This document shows, one piece after another, positions 47,244-55,604 of a stretch of 64,000 bases of DNA. Both the position numbers and the translations under genes were made by a program. The notes beneath the pieces are model-generated. The model saw only the letters and a program-made list of their open reading frames with translations. It did not search any database and was not told the origin of the DNA. The number at the start of each line of letters is the position of its first letter. Positions within the stretch are counted from its first letter, which is position 1. This DNA comes from Kitasatospora cinereorecta (lineage in GTDB: Bacteria > Actinomycetota > Actinomycetes > Streptomycetales > Streptomycetaceae). The stretch is taken from assembly GCF_024172095.1 (NCBI RefSeq), contig NZ_JAMZDX010000003.1, positions 434,001 to 498,000 on the forward strand, given 5' to 3'.

Positions 47244-48199
47244 GCCCGGACCTCCGCGGCCAGCGCCAGCGCGGCCCGGGCCATCCCGGCGGTCGCGGGG
47301 ACGTCGCTCATCAGCAGCGGGACGGCCCGGCAGCGGATGCCGGCCGCCTCCACGCCGGCGACCGCCTCGGCGTCGGAGTCGTCGACCAGCCAGCCGTCCA
47401 GCAGCTCGGACCCGTAGTGCCGGGCGACCGCCTCGGCCGAGGTCTCCACGCCGACCGCGGCCAGCACCTTGTCGGCCATGCCGCGCACCGGCGCCCCGCC
47501 GATGATGGGGGAGAGCCCCACCACCGGCGCGGAGGCGTCGCTGACGGCCTGTCGGATGCCGGGGACGGCCAGGATGGTGCCGATCGACACCACCGGGTTG
47601 GACGGGGGCAGCAGGATCACGTCCGCGGCGGCGATCGCCTCCAGCACGCCGGGCGCCGGCTTCGCGGTGTCCGCGCCGACCGGGATGATCGCCTCGGCGT
47701 CGACCGCGGCGTGCAGCCGCACCCAGTACTCCTGGAAGTGGACCACCCGCGGGCCAGCCTCGTCGGTGATCCGGACGTGGGTCTCGACCCGGTCGTCGCT
47801 CATCGGGATCAGCCGTACGCCGGGCCGCCAGCGCACGCAGAGCGCCTCGGTGACCTGGCTCAGGCTGTAGCCGGCCGAGAGCATCTGGCTGCGCACGAGG
47901 TGGGTGGCGAAGTCGCGGTCGCCGAGCCCGAACCACTCGGGGCCGACGCCGTACTCCTTCATCTCCGCCTTGATCGACCAGGTCTCGTCGGTCCGGCCCC
48001 AGCCCTGGTCCTCGTTGATGCCGCCGCCGAGGGTGTACATCACGGTGTCCAGGTCGGGGCAGACCTTCAGCCCGTAGAGGTGGATGTCGTCCCCGGTGTT
48101 GCCGATGACGGTGATCTCGTCGCCGGGGGCGACGGCCTCCTTCAGCCCGCGCAGGAAGCGCGCCCCACCGATTCCGCCTGCCAGTGCCACGATCCGCAT
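47240..48199 (-). CDS. fbiA: 2-phospho-L-lactate (or PEP) transferase, F420 biosynthesis
   Basis: Joins the activated 3-carbon unit (LPPG or EPPG) to the deazaflavin Fo to give F420-0 or dehydro-F420-0. The 319-residue protein begins [18 protein letters not shown], the CofD Rossmann loop. It continues with [31 protein letters not shown] and [17 protein letters not shown] 48199 follows AGGA by 9 bases; ATG 48208 is in frame. It is coupled to fbiB by a 4-base overlap. Upstream, cysteine dioxygenase ends 5 bases away. Confidence 0.95.
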   Translation of the reverse strand: MRIVALAGGIGGARFLRGLKEAVAPGDEITVIGNTGDDIHLYGLKVCPDLDTVMYTLGGGINEDQGWGRTDETWSIKAEMKEYGVGPEWFGLGDRDFATHLVRSQMLSAGYSLSQVTEALCVRWRPGVRLIPMSDDRVETHVRITDEAGPRVVHFQEYWVRLHAAVDAEAIIPVGADTAKPAPGVLEAIAAADVILLPPSNPVVSIGTILAVPGIRQAVSDASAPVVGLSPIIGGAPVRGMADKVLAAVGVETSAEAVARHYGSELLDGWLVDDSDAEAVAGVEAAGIRCRAVPLLMSDVPATAGMARAALALAAEVRA

Positions 48200-48204
48200 G
48201 GGGA

Positions 48205-48852
48205 TCATCCTGCCAGGCGGTCGCGCACTTCCTCGCTCGCCCGGCGCTCGTCCGCGCCGTACTGGTTCATCTCGACCAGGCCCGGCGTGTAGAGGTGGAT
48301 GCTCACCGCGGGCTCCAGCGCCGCGTTGACCACCTCGTGCAGATAGCCGGAGGAGTACACCCGCTGCCGGCCGGGGGCCAGCACCCGCGAGTCCTCGCCC
48401 TCGCCGGTCAGCGAGCGCTCGACCAGGGCGCCCTGCACCACGGTCATCACACCGGCGGCGGCGCCGTGGTCGTGGAAGCCGGTGGACTGGCCGGGCAGCC
48501 AGCTGAGCAGCCACACCTCGTACCCGGGGCCGGTCTCCAGCCGGGCGTACCAGCGGGTCAGCGCGTCGTAGCGGACCAGCGGCTCCCACCGGGACCGGTC
48601 GGCGGCGATCTCGCGGACCAGTCGGGCGTAGTCGCCGATCCCGGTCGGGTGGGCGGGCAGGTCGGTGCGGGCCAGGTGCGGGAAGGCGAGCGGGTCGCCG
48701 GCGATGGACACGTCGCTCAGCCCGTCCGCCCAGTCGGCGGGTGCGGGTGCGGGTGCGGGCGCGGGGGCGACGGCCGCGGCGGCGGGGAGGGGGATGCGGG
48801 CGACGGGCTTGTTGCGATCGCGGTTGCGCTTGCGGAGTCGGGGCATTCGCAC
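48205..48852 (-). CDS. Cysteine dioxygenase family protein (cupin)
   Basis: Predicted to oxidise L-cysteine to cysteine sulfinate with iron and oxygen. The 215-residue protein has a basic and Ala/Pro-rich N-terminus (about 40 residues) and a cupin with the iron ligands H127 and H129 ([11 protein letters not shown]) and H172 ([11 protein letters not shown]). These match bacterial type I cysteine dioxygenases. GTG 48852 has GAGGA about 9 bases upstream; ATG 48846 is an alternative. A 32-codon Cys-rich leader frame and a 9-bp hairpin lie between its promoter and start. The product may feed sulfur disposal or taurine-like pathways. Confidence 0.88.
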   Translation of the reverse strand: MRMPRLRKRNRDRNKPVARIPLPAAAAVAPAPAPAPAPADWADGLSDVSIAGDPLAFPHLARTDLPAHPTGIGDYARLVREIAADRSRWEPLVRYDALTRWYARLETGPGYEVWLLSWLPGQSTGFHDHGAAAGVMTVVQGALVERSLTGEGEDSRVLAPGRQRVYSSGYLHEVVNAALEPAVSIHLYTPGLVEMNQYGADERRASEEVRDRLAG

Positions 48853-48869
48853 GGTCTGACGTCCTCGGG

Positions 48870-48897
48870 AGTCGGCTGTTGGCTGGAGCAGCCGACT
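48870..48897 (-). promoter_or_regulatory. Hairpin before the cysteine dioxygenase ribosome site
   Basis: AGTCGGCTG-N10-CAGCCGACT forms a 9-bp perfect stem that ends 3 bases before GAGGAC. It lies between the Cys-rich leader frame and the gene, where an attenuator would be. Confidence 0.5.
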
Positions 48898-48972
48898 GCG
48901 CGGAGCGTCAGGGGGGACTGTCGCGCGCGGGCGGCCTCTGATCCGGGGCGGCGCGCGGTGGGACGCGGGCGC

Positions 48973-49071
48973 CTAGATACAGCGGTGACAGCGGCGACAA
49001 CAGGAGGACGAGCTCGCGGCAGCACGGAACACCGCCGGGCGGCGGCTCTCGGGTGCGGCGAACTCTGACAT
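48973..49071 (-). CDS. Putative polycysteine leader peptide upstream of cysteine dioxygenase
   Basis: A 32-codon frame from ATG 49071 to TAG 48973, ending SSSSCCRRCHRCI. All four Cys codons are TGT, the rarer Cys codon in such genomes, and fall in the last eight positions. There is no ribosome site; the promoter's -10 box ends 7 bases before ATG, so the RNA should be leaderless. In mycobacteria, leaderless polycysteine frames sense cysteine and attenuate the downstream gene (established). The same logic is inferred here. The gap to the cysteine dioxygenase start is 120 bases. Confidence 0.65.
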   Translation of the reverse strand: MSEFAAPESRRPAVFRAAASSSSCCRRCHRCI

Positions 49072-49078
49072 GCGTGCA

Positions 49079-49108
49079 AGCAGACCGCACGGGGCGGGGG
49101 CGTGTCAA
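49079..49108 (-). promoter_or_regulatory. Promoter of the polycysteine leader
   Basis: On the minus strand: TTGACA (49108-49103), an 18-base spacer, TCTGCT (49084-49079), then 7 bases to ATG 49071. The -35 box is a perfect consensus. The -35/spacer/-10/start distances equal those of the leader at 31039. Confidence 0.6.
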
Positions 49109-49515
49109 CCCGATCTGGCGGACATTCAGGTCACTTCACTCCTGAACCACCGGATGGGGTGATAAATCACCCTCTATGTTTCGATGCGAAGATCGCCGGG
49201 AAGGGAGGCGGTGACCCCATTGGTCCAGGGAGTCCCGGGCAACCGGATCGGCCACCCCAGGCGTCTTCCTTCACCCAGGGGGTGGCGCGCGGACCCGTGT
49301 TGACGGCAGGTCAACAACCAGGCCGGATGTCCGGGTTGTCCGGATATGTACACTAATCGTGAAGGCTTGGTTCCGGGGAGTGAATCCTCGGCCCAATACC
49401 AGAGCTCGGCTTGACTGGGCCAGAGTGACGCAACTGTAATTTCCCTCGTGTCGTTCCGCCGCTCCAGGCAACGGCAACCACGGGGACGCCAAGAGGGGCA
49501 GAGGAGGCGCGCCAG
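49109..49515 (+). promoter_or_regulatory. whiB upstream control region
   Basis: About 400 bases without a gene. It contains a BldD-like inverted repeat (49157-49172), a second inverted repeat TGTTGAC-N5-GTCAACA (49298-49316), and a promoter TTGACT (49411-49416)-N18-TGTAAT (49435-49440). whiB in Streptomyces has more than one promoter (established). Which of these elements belongs to which promoter is not known. Confidence 0.6.
49157..49172. promoter_or_regulatory. BldD-like box upstream of whiB
   Basis: GGGTGAT-AA-ATCACCC matches the published BldD pattern AGTGA-Nm-TCACC closely (GGTGA-N4-TCACC). BldD with c-di-GMP represses sporulation genes, and whiB is a recorded BldD target in Streptomyces. 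Binding here is inferred. Confidence 0.5.
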
Positions 49516-49788
49516 ATGAGCGAGCTCTTTGAGCTGTTGATCGGTGAGGACATCGCGGAGGACGAGGAGGAGCTCGGCTGGCAGGAGCGCGCGCTGTGCG
49601 CCCAGACCGACCCCGAGTCCTTCTTCCCCGAGAAGGGCGGCTCCACCCGGGAGGCCAAGAAGGTCTGCCTCGCCTGCGAGGTCCGGTCCGAGTGCCTGGA
49701 GTACGCCCTCGCCAACGACGAGCGCTTCGGCATCTGGGGCGGCCTGTCCGAGCGTGAGCGCCGACGCCTGAAGAAGAGCGCGGTCTGA
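49516..49788 (+). CDS. whiB: WhiB sporulation regulator, iron-sulfur transcription factor
   Basis: Works with WhiA to switch on cell division genes when aerial hyphae form spores. The 90-residue protein has the four Cys that hold a [4Fe-4S] cluster (C28, C51, C54, C60), the turn GIWGG (72-76) and a basic C-terminus ERRRLKKSAV for DNA contact. The stretch from LGWQERALCAQTD onward matches Streptomyces WhiB almost residue for residue. GAGGAGG lies 8 bases before the ATG. Upstream elements include a likely BldD box. Confidence 0.96.
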   Translation: MSELFELLIGEDIAEDEEELGWQERALCAQTDPESFFPEKGGSTREAKKVCLACEVRSECLEYALANDERFGIWGGLSERERRRLKKSAV

Positions 49789-49977
49789 CCGCCGGGCAGC
49801 ACCACCTGCCCCGTGCCGGCGCCTCACCTGGTGGTGGGGCGCTTTCGCATGTCCGCACACCCTGCTCCCGGCTTCCCTCCCCCTCTTGCACACACTCCGA
49901 GGGCAACGAGGTCACCCGGAGCCGTTAGTGTGGTGCGTCATCTGCCGTCAAACCCGAACCGGTGGTCCGCGCACCCG

Positions 49978-52900
49978 ATGACTGTCTACAGCCACCAGAG
50001 CGGCTTCTCCGCTGCCAGGCCGCCCGCGTATCCGCGCCATCTGGTCACCGCGGTGATCGTTTCGCACGACGGCGCCCGCTGGCTCCCCCAGGCCCTGGCC
50101 GGCCTGCTCGGCCAGGACCGCCAGGTGCAGCGCATCCTGGCCGTGGACACCGGCTCCACCGACGCCTCCCCCCAACTGCTGCAGGACCACCTCGGCGAAT
50201 GGCTGCCCGAGAGCGGCCCGCTGATCCTCGGCCGCCGCTCCGGCTTCGGCAAGGCGGTCGGCGAGGCGGTCTTCAACAGCGCCCCGCTGCGCCCCGAGGA
50301 CCTCAGCTACAGCCTCGACCCCTCCGGCTACGACCCGGTCACCGGCGGCTGGGACGACTTCGGCGACCCGCTCGGCGCCGAGGACGACCTCGGCCGCGGC
50401 GGCCCCCGGGAGAGCACGCCCGTCGAGTGGCTCTGGCTGCTGCACGACGACTGCGAACCGCAGACCGACGCCCTGCGCCGCCTGCTCCAGGTCGCCGACT
50501 CCACCCCGAGCGCCGCCGTGGTCGGCCCCAAGCTGCGCAGCTGGTACGACCGGCGCCAACTGCTCGAGGTCGGCGTCACCATCGCCCGCTCCGGCCGCCG
50601 CTGGACCGGCCTGGACCGCCGCGAGCAGGACCAGGGCCAGCACGACCAGGTCCGCCCGGTGCTCTCCGTCTCCACCGCGGGCATGCTGGTCCGCCGCGAC
50701 GTCTTCGAGGAGCTCGGCGGCTTCGACAAGGCGCTCCCGCTGATGCGGGACGACATCGACTTCTGCTGGCGGGTCAACGCCGCCGGCCACCGCGTGGTGA
50801 TCGCCCCCGACGCCGTGCTGCGGCACGCCGAGGCGGCCAGCCGCGAGCGCCGGGCCATCGACTGCGCCTCCGCCCACCCGCACCGGGTCGACAAGGCCGG
50901 CGCCGTCTACACCCTGCTCGCCAACTCCAAGGGCACGCTCTTCCCGTACGTGCTGCTCCGGCTGGTCCTCGGCACCCTGCTGCGGGTGATCGCCAACCTG
51001 GTCGGCAAGGACCCGCGCCAGGCGTACGACGAGGTCGCCGGCCTCAACCACGAACTCATCCGGCTGCCCCGCCTGCTGGCCGCGCGCTCGCGCCGCAAGC
51101 GCACCCGCGCGGTCGACGCGCTGGACGACCGCACCCTCTTCCCGGCCCCCGGTGCCACCGCGCGCCTCGCCGTCGAGAACGCCGTCGCCTCGCTCGGCAT
51201 CGGCGGCGGCGACGACACCGGCGGCCGGCACGGCTCGGTGGAGTCCGGGCCGGGCGACGAGGACGCCGACGACCTGGTGGTCGAGCAGTTCGCGCTGATC
51301 AAGAAGCTCGCCCGGCGCCCCGCGCCGGTGCTGTTCACCGCACTGCTGCTGTTCGCCCTGGCGGCCGGCCGCAACCTGATCGGCAGCGGCCTCCTGCAGG
51401 GCGGCGCCCTGCTGCCCGCCGCCGACGGCGCCTCCGGCCTCTGGTCCATGTACGCCGACTCCTGGCACCCGGTCGGCACCGGATCCACCGCCGCGTCGCC
51501 GCCCTACCTGGCGGTGCTCTCGATCCTGTCCTGGGCGCTGTTCGGCAACGCCGACCTGGCCGTCACCGTGATCGTCCTGCTCGCCGTACCGCTGGCCGCG
51601 GTCAGCGCGTACCTGGTCTCCCGGCCGCTGATCCAGTCCAAGCTGGTCCGCTCCTGGGCCAGCGCCACCTACGCGCTGCTGCCCGCCGCGACCGGCGCCC
51701 TCGCGCAGGGCCGGATCGGCACCGCGGTGGTGGCCGTGCTGCTGCCGCCGCTGGCCCGCGCCGCCGCCATCACCGCCGGCCTCGGCATCCGCGCCGAGAC
51801 CGCCGCCCGCGGCGGCCGCCCCGGCTGGCGGTCGGCCTGGATGGCCGTGCTGATGCTCACCGTCTGCACCGCCTTCGTCCCGCTGACCTGGGCCATAGCG
51901 CTCCCGCTCTGCCTGGCCGCCCTGGTCCACGCGGTGCTGCGCGGCGGGGCGTTCGGCTCCGGCGGGCAGGCGCTGCGCCTGCTCGGCCTGCGCGTCGTGG
52001 TGATCCTCGGCGTCCCCGTGCTGGTGCTCGCTCCCTGGTCGCTGCACGTCCTGGCGCACCCCTCCCGGCTGCTGCTGGAGGCCGGCGTGGCCGGCTTCAA
52101 CGGTCCGTCGGCCGGTTCGCTCGGCCTGGTCCTGGTGAACCCGGGCGGCGCCGGCGTACCGCCGATCTGGCTCTCCGTCGGCATCGTCCTGGCCGCCCTG
52201 GCCGCCCTGCTGCGCGCCGACCGCCGCCGCGCGGTGCTGGCCGCCTGGGGCGCCGCCGCCGCCGGACTGGTCTTCGCCGTGGTGGTGGCCGGTACCACCG
52301 TCACCCCCGCCTCCGGCGGCCCGGCCACCGGCGCCTGGGCCGGCCCGGCCACCCTGCTCGCCGGCGTGGCCCTGCTCGCCGCGGCCGCGATCGGCGCCGA
52401 CGGCGCCAACGCCCGCGTCTCCGGCATCGCCTTCGGCTGGCGCCAGCCGGTCGCCGCGCTGGTCCTCGCCACGGCCGTGCTCGCCCCGTTCGGCACCGCC
52501 GTGTGGTGGGCGATCGTCGGCGCGGACGGCCCGCTGCACCGCGCCCCGGCCGCCCAGGTGCCCGCGTTCGTCGCCGAGGAGGCCGACACCGTCGACCGGG
52601 CCCGCACCCTGGTGCTGACCGGCGACGCCGACGCCGCCTCGGTCCGGTACGCCCTGGTCCGCGGCGCCGGACTGACCCTCGGTCAGGCCGAGGCCACCGT
52701 CGACGCCCGGGCCGACCAGGGCCTCGGCGCGCTGACCGGCAAGCTGCTGGCCGGCTCCGGCGGCGACCAGGCCCGCGCCCTGGCCGGGTACGGCATCGGC
52801 TACGTCGAGGTCAAGGACCCGATGATCGCCAAGGTCGGCGACGTGCTGGACACCACCCCGGGCCTGATCCGGCTGTCCAAGGACAACGGCATCGCGCTGT

Positions 52901-53838
52901 GGCGGGTCACCGGCGCCCCCGGCGCCCGGGCCGTCATCACCGCGCCGAACGCCGCCCCGGTCCAGATCCCGGCCGGCGCCCACGACATCTGGACGGACAT
53001 CCCGGCCGGAGCCGGCGAGCGCACCCTGCGCCTTGCCGAGCAGGCCGACCCCGACTGGCAGGCCACGCTGGACGGCAAGCCGCTGGAGTCGGTCACCGTC
53101 GACGGCTGGGCCCAGGGCTTCAAGCTCCCCGCCGAGGGCGGAAAGCTCGACGTCACCCGTACCGGCAGCCTGCTGCACACCGGCTGGATCGCCGCCCAAC
53201 TGCTGCTCGGCGCCACCGTCCTGGTGCTCGCCCTGCCCGGCCGGCGCAACCACAACGACGACGACCTGCCGGAGGAGGTGGTCGCCGCCCAGGCGCTGGC
53301 CGCCGCCGCCCAGGCCCAGGCCCCCGCCCCGGGCAGCCGCCGCGCCCGCCGGCTCGCCGAGCGCGGCGAGGGCGAGGACGGCGCCGAGCAGGAGGCCGGC
53401 GTCTACACCGCCGCCGTCCCGGTCCAGGCCGCTGCCGAACCCGAGCCCGAGCCCGCCTACGCCGCCGACGAGGACGCCTACGCCGACCCGTACCAGGCCG
53501 ACCCCTACCAGGGCGCCTACCAGGGCGGCGACGGCTACGGCTACGACCCGTACGCGGCCCAGCAGCCGGTCGGCGCGCCCTACCAGCAGCCCGGCCAGGA
53601 CGGCGGCTACGTCGACCAGTACGCCCCGTACGGCTACGAGCAGCAGCCTGCCGCGCCCGGCTACGAACAGCAGCAGCCCGCCGCGCCCGGCTGGGGCGAC
53701 CCCGCGCAGAACGCCGGCTGGGCGGACCCGCACGCCCAGCAGCAGCCGTGGGTGCCGGGTCAGCCGCAGCACGAGACGTACTACGACCCCAACGACCCCT
53801 ATGGCGGCCACCCCGGCCCGCACGGAACGGGGAACTGA
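49978..53838 (+). CDS. Giant membrane protein with family 2 glycosyltransferase domain
   Basis: A 1286-residue protein. Residues 20-400 form a GT2 domain: VTAVIVSHDGARWLPQALAGL, LAVDTGSTDAS, WLWLLHDDCEP (DxD-like metal site) and LMRDDIDFCWRVNAAGH. About 12 transmembrane helices follow (about 450-870), then an extracytoplasmic region and another helix. The cytoplasmic tail is Gln/Tyr/Pro/Gly-rich (about 1120-1286). Orthologues sit beside whiB in Streptomyces; the role is probably cell-envelope glycan assembly. ATG 49978 is chosen; TAGTGT (49926-49931) could be its -10 box. GTG 49933 is in frame but too close to that box. Confidence 0.88.
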   Translation: MTVYSHQSGFSAARPPAYPRHLVTAVIVSHDGARWLPQALAGLLGQDRQVQRILAVDTGSTDASPQLLQDHLGEWLPESGPLILGRRSGFGKAVGEAVFNSAPLRPEDLSYSLDPSGYDPVTGGWDDFGDPLGAEDDLGRGGPRESTPVEWLWLLHDDCEPQTDALRRLLQVADSTPSAAVVGPKLRSWYDRRQLLEVGVTIARSGRRWTGLDRREQDQGQHDQVRPVLSVSTAGMLVRRDVFEELGGFDKALPLMRDDIDFCWRVNAAGHRVVIAPDAVLRHAEAASRERRAIDCASAHPHRVDKAGAVYTLLANSKGTLFPYVLLRLVLGTLLRVIANLVGKDPRQAYDEVAGLNHELIRLPRLLAARSRRKRTRAVDALDDRTLFPAPGATARLAVENAVASLGIGGGDDTGGRHGSVESGPGDEDADDLVVEQFALIKKLARRPAPVLFTALLLFALAAGRNLIGSGLLQGGALLPAADGASGLWSMYADSWHPVGTGSTAASPPYLAVLSILSWALFGNADLAVTVIVLLAVPLAAVSAYLVSRPLIQSKLVRSWASATYALLPAATGALAQGRIGTAVVAVLLPPLARAAAITAGLGIRAETAARGGRPGWRSAWMAVLMLTVCTAFVPLTWAIALPLCLAALVHAVLRGGAFGSGGQALRLLGLRVVVILGVPVLVLAPWSLHVLAHPSRLLLEAGVAGFNGPSAGSLGLVLVNPGGAGVPPIWLSVGIVLAALAALLRADRRRAVLAAWGAAAAGLVFAVVVAGTTVTPASGGPATGAWAGPATLLAGVALLAAAAIGADGANARVSGIAFGWRQPVAALVLATAVLAPFGTAVWWAIVGADGPLHRAPAAQVPAFVAEEADTVDRARTLVLTGDADAASVRYALVRGAGLTLGQAEATVDARADQGLGALTGKLLAGSGGDQARALAGYGIGYVEVKDPMIAKVGDVLDTTPGLIRLSKDNGIALWRVTGAPGARAVITAPNAAPVQIPAGAHDIWTDIPAGAGERTLRLAEQADPDWQATLDGKPLESVTVDGWAQGFKLPAEGGKLDVTRTGSLLHTGWIAAQLLLGATVLVLALPGRRNHNDDDLPEEVVAAQALAAAAQAQAPAPGSRRARRLAERGEGEDGAEQEAGVYTAAVPVQAAAEPEPEPAYAADEDAYADPYQADPYQGAYQGGDGYGYDPYAAQQPVGAPYQQPGQDGGYVDQYAPYGYEQQPAAPGYEQQQPAAPGWGDPAQNAGWADPHAQQQPWVPGQPQHETYYDPNDPYGGHPGPHGTGN

Positions 53839-53844
53839 CCCGCC

Positions 53845-55506
53845 ATGAAGAAGCCCAACCTCAAGGCTCCGAGCCTCAAGGCCCCGAACCTCAAGGCCCC
53901 CAAGCTCAGCGGGCTCAAGACGCCCGACCTGGGCGCCATCGCCGGCGGCAGCCGCACCGGGCAGTCCCTGCTGGCCGGCGCCGCGGTGCTGGCCCTGGTC
54001 TTCGGCGTCGCCGAGCTGCGCTCCCCGGTCACCAAGGCCGCCACCGGGCACGGCAGCGGGGCCACCACCACCCAGGTCGAGCGGACCTCACTGGTCTGCC
54101 AGCCCCCCACCCAGGGCCTGATCGGCTCGACCACGTACACGATGTTCACCCCGGGCGGGGCGAGCGCCACGGACGGCACCGCCGTCCTCAACGACGTCAC
54201 CCCCCAGTCGGTCGCCGCCGCCCAGGCCCCGGCCGCCCAGGCCGCGCCCCAGCCCTCCGGCAGCGGCGCCCCGGCGAGCGGAGCCCCCGCCGCGCCCCAG
54301 GCCGCCGACGCCCGGCTGACCGCCACCAAGCCCGGCGTCCCGGCCGCCGGCCCGGCCGCCAACGGCGAGGCCGCCCCCGGCGCCTTCGCGGTGGCCGCCG
54401 GCGCGTACGCCCCGGGCTTCACCATCACCCAGACCACCTCGTCCGAGCAGGCCGGACCGGCCCTCTCCGGCGTCGACTGCATGCCCTCGGGCACCAACTT
54501 CTGGTTCGCCGGCGCCGGTACCGGCACCAGCGACCGGGTCGACTACGTGACCCTGGTCAACGCCGACCCGGTGCCCGCCGTGGTCGACGTGCGGATGTAC
54601 GGCGACAAGGGCCTGATCGACAACGAGCTGGCCACCGGCATCGCGGTCGCCCCCGGCAGCGCCCAGTCCATCCGCCTGCCCGGCCTCACCAAGGGCCCGG
54701 TCAACGACCTCGCCATCAACGTGGTCGCCCGCAGCGGCCGGGTCGGGGCCGGGGTGCACGCCCTGGACGGCCCGCGCGGCGCCGACTGGCTCCAGCCCTC
54801 CGCCGACCCGGCGCCCAGCGTCACCATCCCCGGCGTCCCCGCCGACACCGCCTCCGCCCGCCTGGTGGTCGCCGCCCCCGGCGAGGACGACGCCGACCTG
54901 AAGATCCAGGTCTCCGGCAAGAACGGCTGGATCACCCCGGCCGGCCACGAGACCATCCACGTCAAGGCCGGCATGGTGGAGGCGGTCGACCTCGGCCCGT
55001 TCACCCACGGCGAGTCCAGCGCGGTCAAGCTCACCCCCAGCGACCCGGCCCACCCCTCCCCGGTCGTCGCCGGCCTGCGGGTGGACCGCACCAACAAGGG
55101 CAAGTCCGACGCCGCCTGGCTCTCCGGCGCCGCCCCGATCGGCGCCCGCGCCAGCATCGCCGACAACCGGGCCGGCCAGTCCGTGCTGCTGCTCACCGCG
55201 GTGGACGGCGAGGCCAAGGTGAAGGTCAGCGCCTCCGCCGGCAGCGGCGGCGGCACCCCGGTGGTCAAGGAGGTCCCGGTCCCCGCCGGCGCCACTGTCC
55301 AGGTCGACGGCATCGAGCCCGCGGGCCTCAACGGCCCCTACGGCATCACCGTGGAGACCGAGTCCGGCGGCCCCGTCACCGCCGCCCGGATCCTCACCAT
55401 CCCGGTCAAGGACGTCCCCGCCTTCACCGTCCAGGAACTCCGCGACGACCACTCCACCGTCCGCATCCCCGCCACCGCCGACGACCCCGGCGTCGTGGTC
55501 GGCTGA
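53845..55506 (+). CDS. DUF5719 family protein, membrane-anchored
   Basis: A 553-residue protein of unknown function. The N-terminus has four LKAP-type repeats (residues 6-20), then one transmembrane helix (about 40-58). A large extracytoplasmic region with Ala/Pro-rich segments and several beta-rich units follows (DYVTLVNADPVPAVVDVRMYG and similar). There are two Cys, in SLVCQPP and GVDCMPS, which could form a disulfide. It starts 6 bases after the glycosyltransferase stop and is its constant neighbour in actinomycetes, so the two probably act together. Confidence 0.85.
   Translation: MKKPNLKAPSLKAPNLKAPKLSGLKTPDLGAIAGGSRTGQSLLAGAAVLALVFGVAELRSPVTKAATGHGSGATTTQVERTSLVCQPPTQGLIGSTTYTMFTPGGASATDGTAVLNDVTPQSVAAAQAPAAQAAPQPSGSGAPASGAPAAPQAADARLTATKPGVPAAGPAANGEAAPGAFAVAAGAYAPGFTITQTTSSEQAGPALSGVDCMPSGTNFWFAGAGTGTSDRVDYVTLVNADPVPAVVDVRMYGDKGLIDNELATGIAVAPGSAQSIRLPGLTKGPVNDLAINVVARSGRVGAGVHALDGPRGADWLQPSADPAPSVTIPGVPADTASARLVVAAPGEDDADLKIQVSGKNGWITPAGHETIHVKAGMVEAVDLGPFTHGESSAVKLTPSDPAHPSPVVAGLRVDRTNKGKSDAAWLSGAAPIGARASIADNRAGQSVLLLTAVDGEAKVKVSASAGSGGGTPVVKEVPVPAGATVQVDGIEPAGLNGPYGITVETESGGPVTAARILTIPVKDVPAFTVQELRDDHSTVRIPATADDPGVVVG
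53861..53908. repeat. 15-base tandem repeat at the start of the DUF5719 gene
   Basis: CTCAAGGCYCC-type units repeat about three times in frame, encoding LKAPS, LKAPN and LKAPK. Confidence 0.6.
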
Positions 55507-55517
55507 CGAGAACCCGG

Positions 55518-55593
55518 AGGGGCGCGAGGAACTGCGCGACCGGCCACGGCTCCACGTGAGTGCATGGCCGGTCGCGCAGTTCCCCGCGCCCCT
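55518..55593. repeat. Dispersed palindromic element, copy 2 (29-bp stem)
   Basis: Arms 55518-55546 and 55565-55593 are complementary except for one A-C mismatch, around an 18-base loop. It shares its first 21 left-arm bases with the element at 15293-15367. It lies between convergent genes and probably acts as terminator for both. Confidence 0.8.
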
Positions 55594-55604
55594 ACTGGTT
55601 GGCC

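Noticed and set aside
49813-49977. Earlier in-frame starts (49813 and GTG 49933) for the giant glycosyltransferase
   Set aside because: The extra residues look non-conserved, and GTG 49933 lies directly after a -10 box. ATG 49978 fits family N-termini better.
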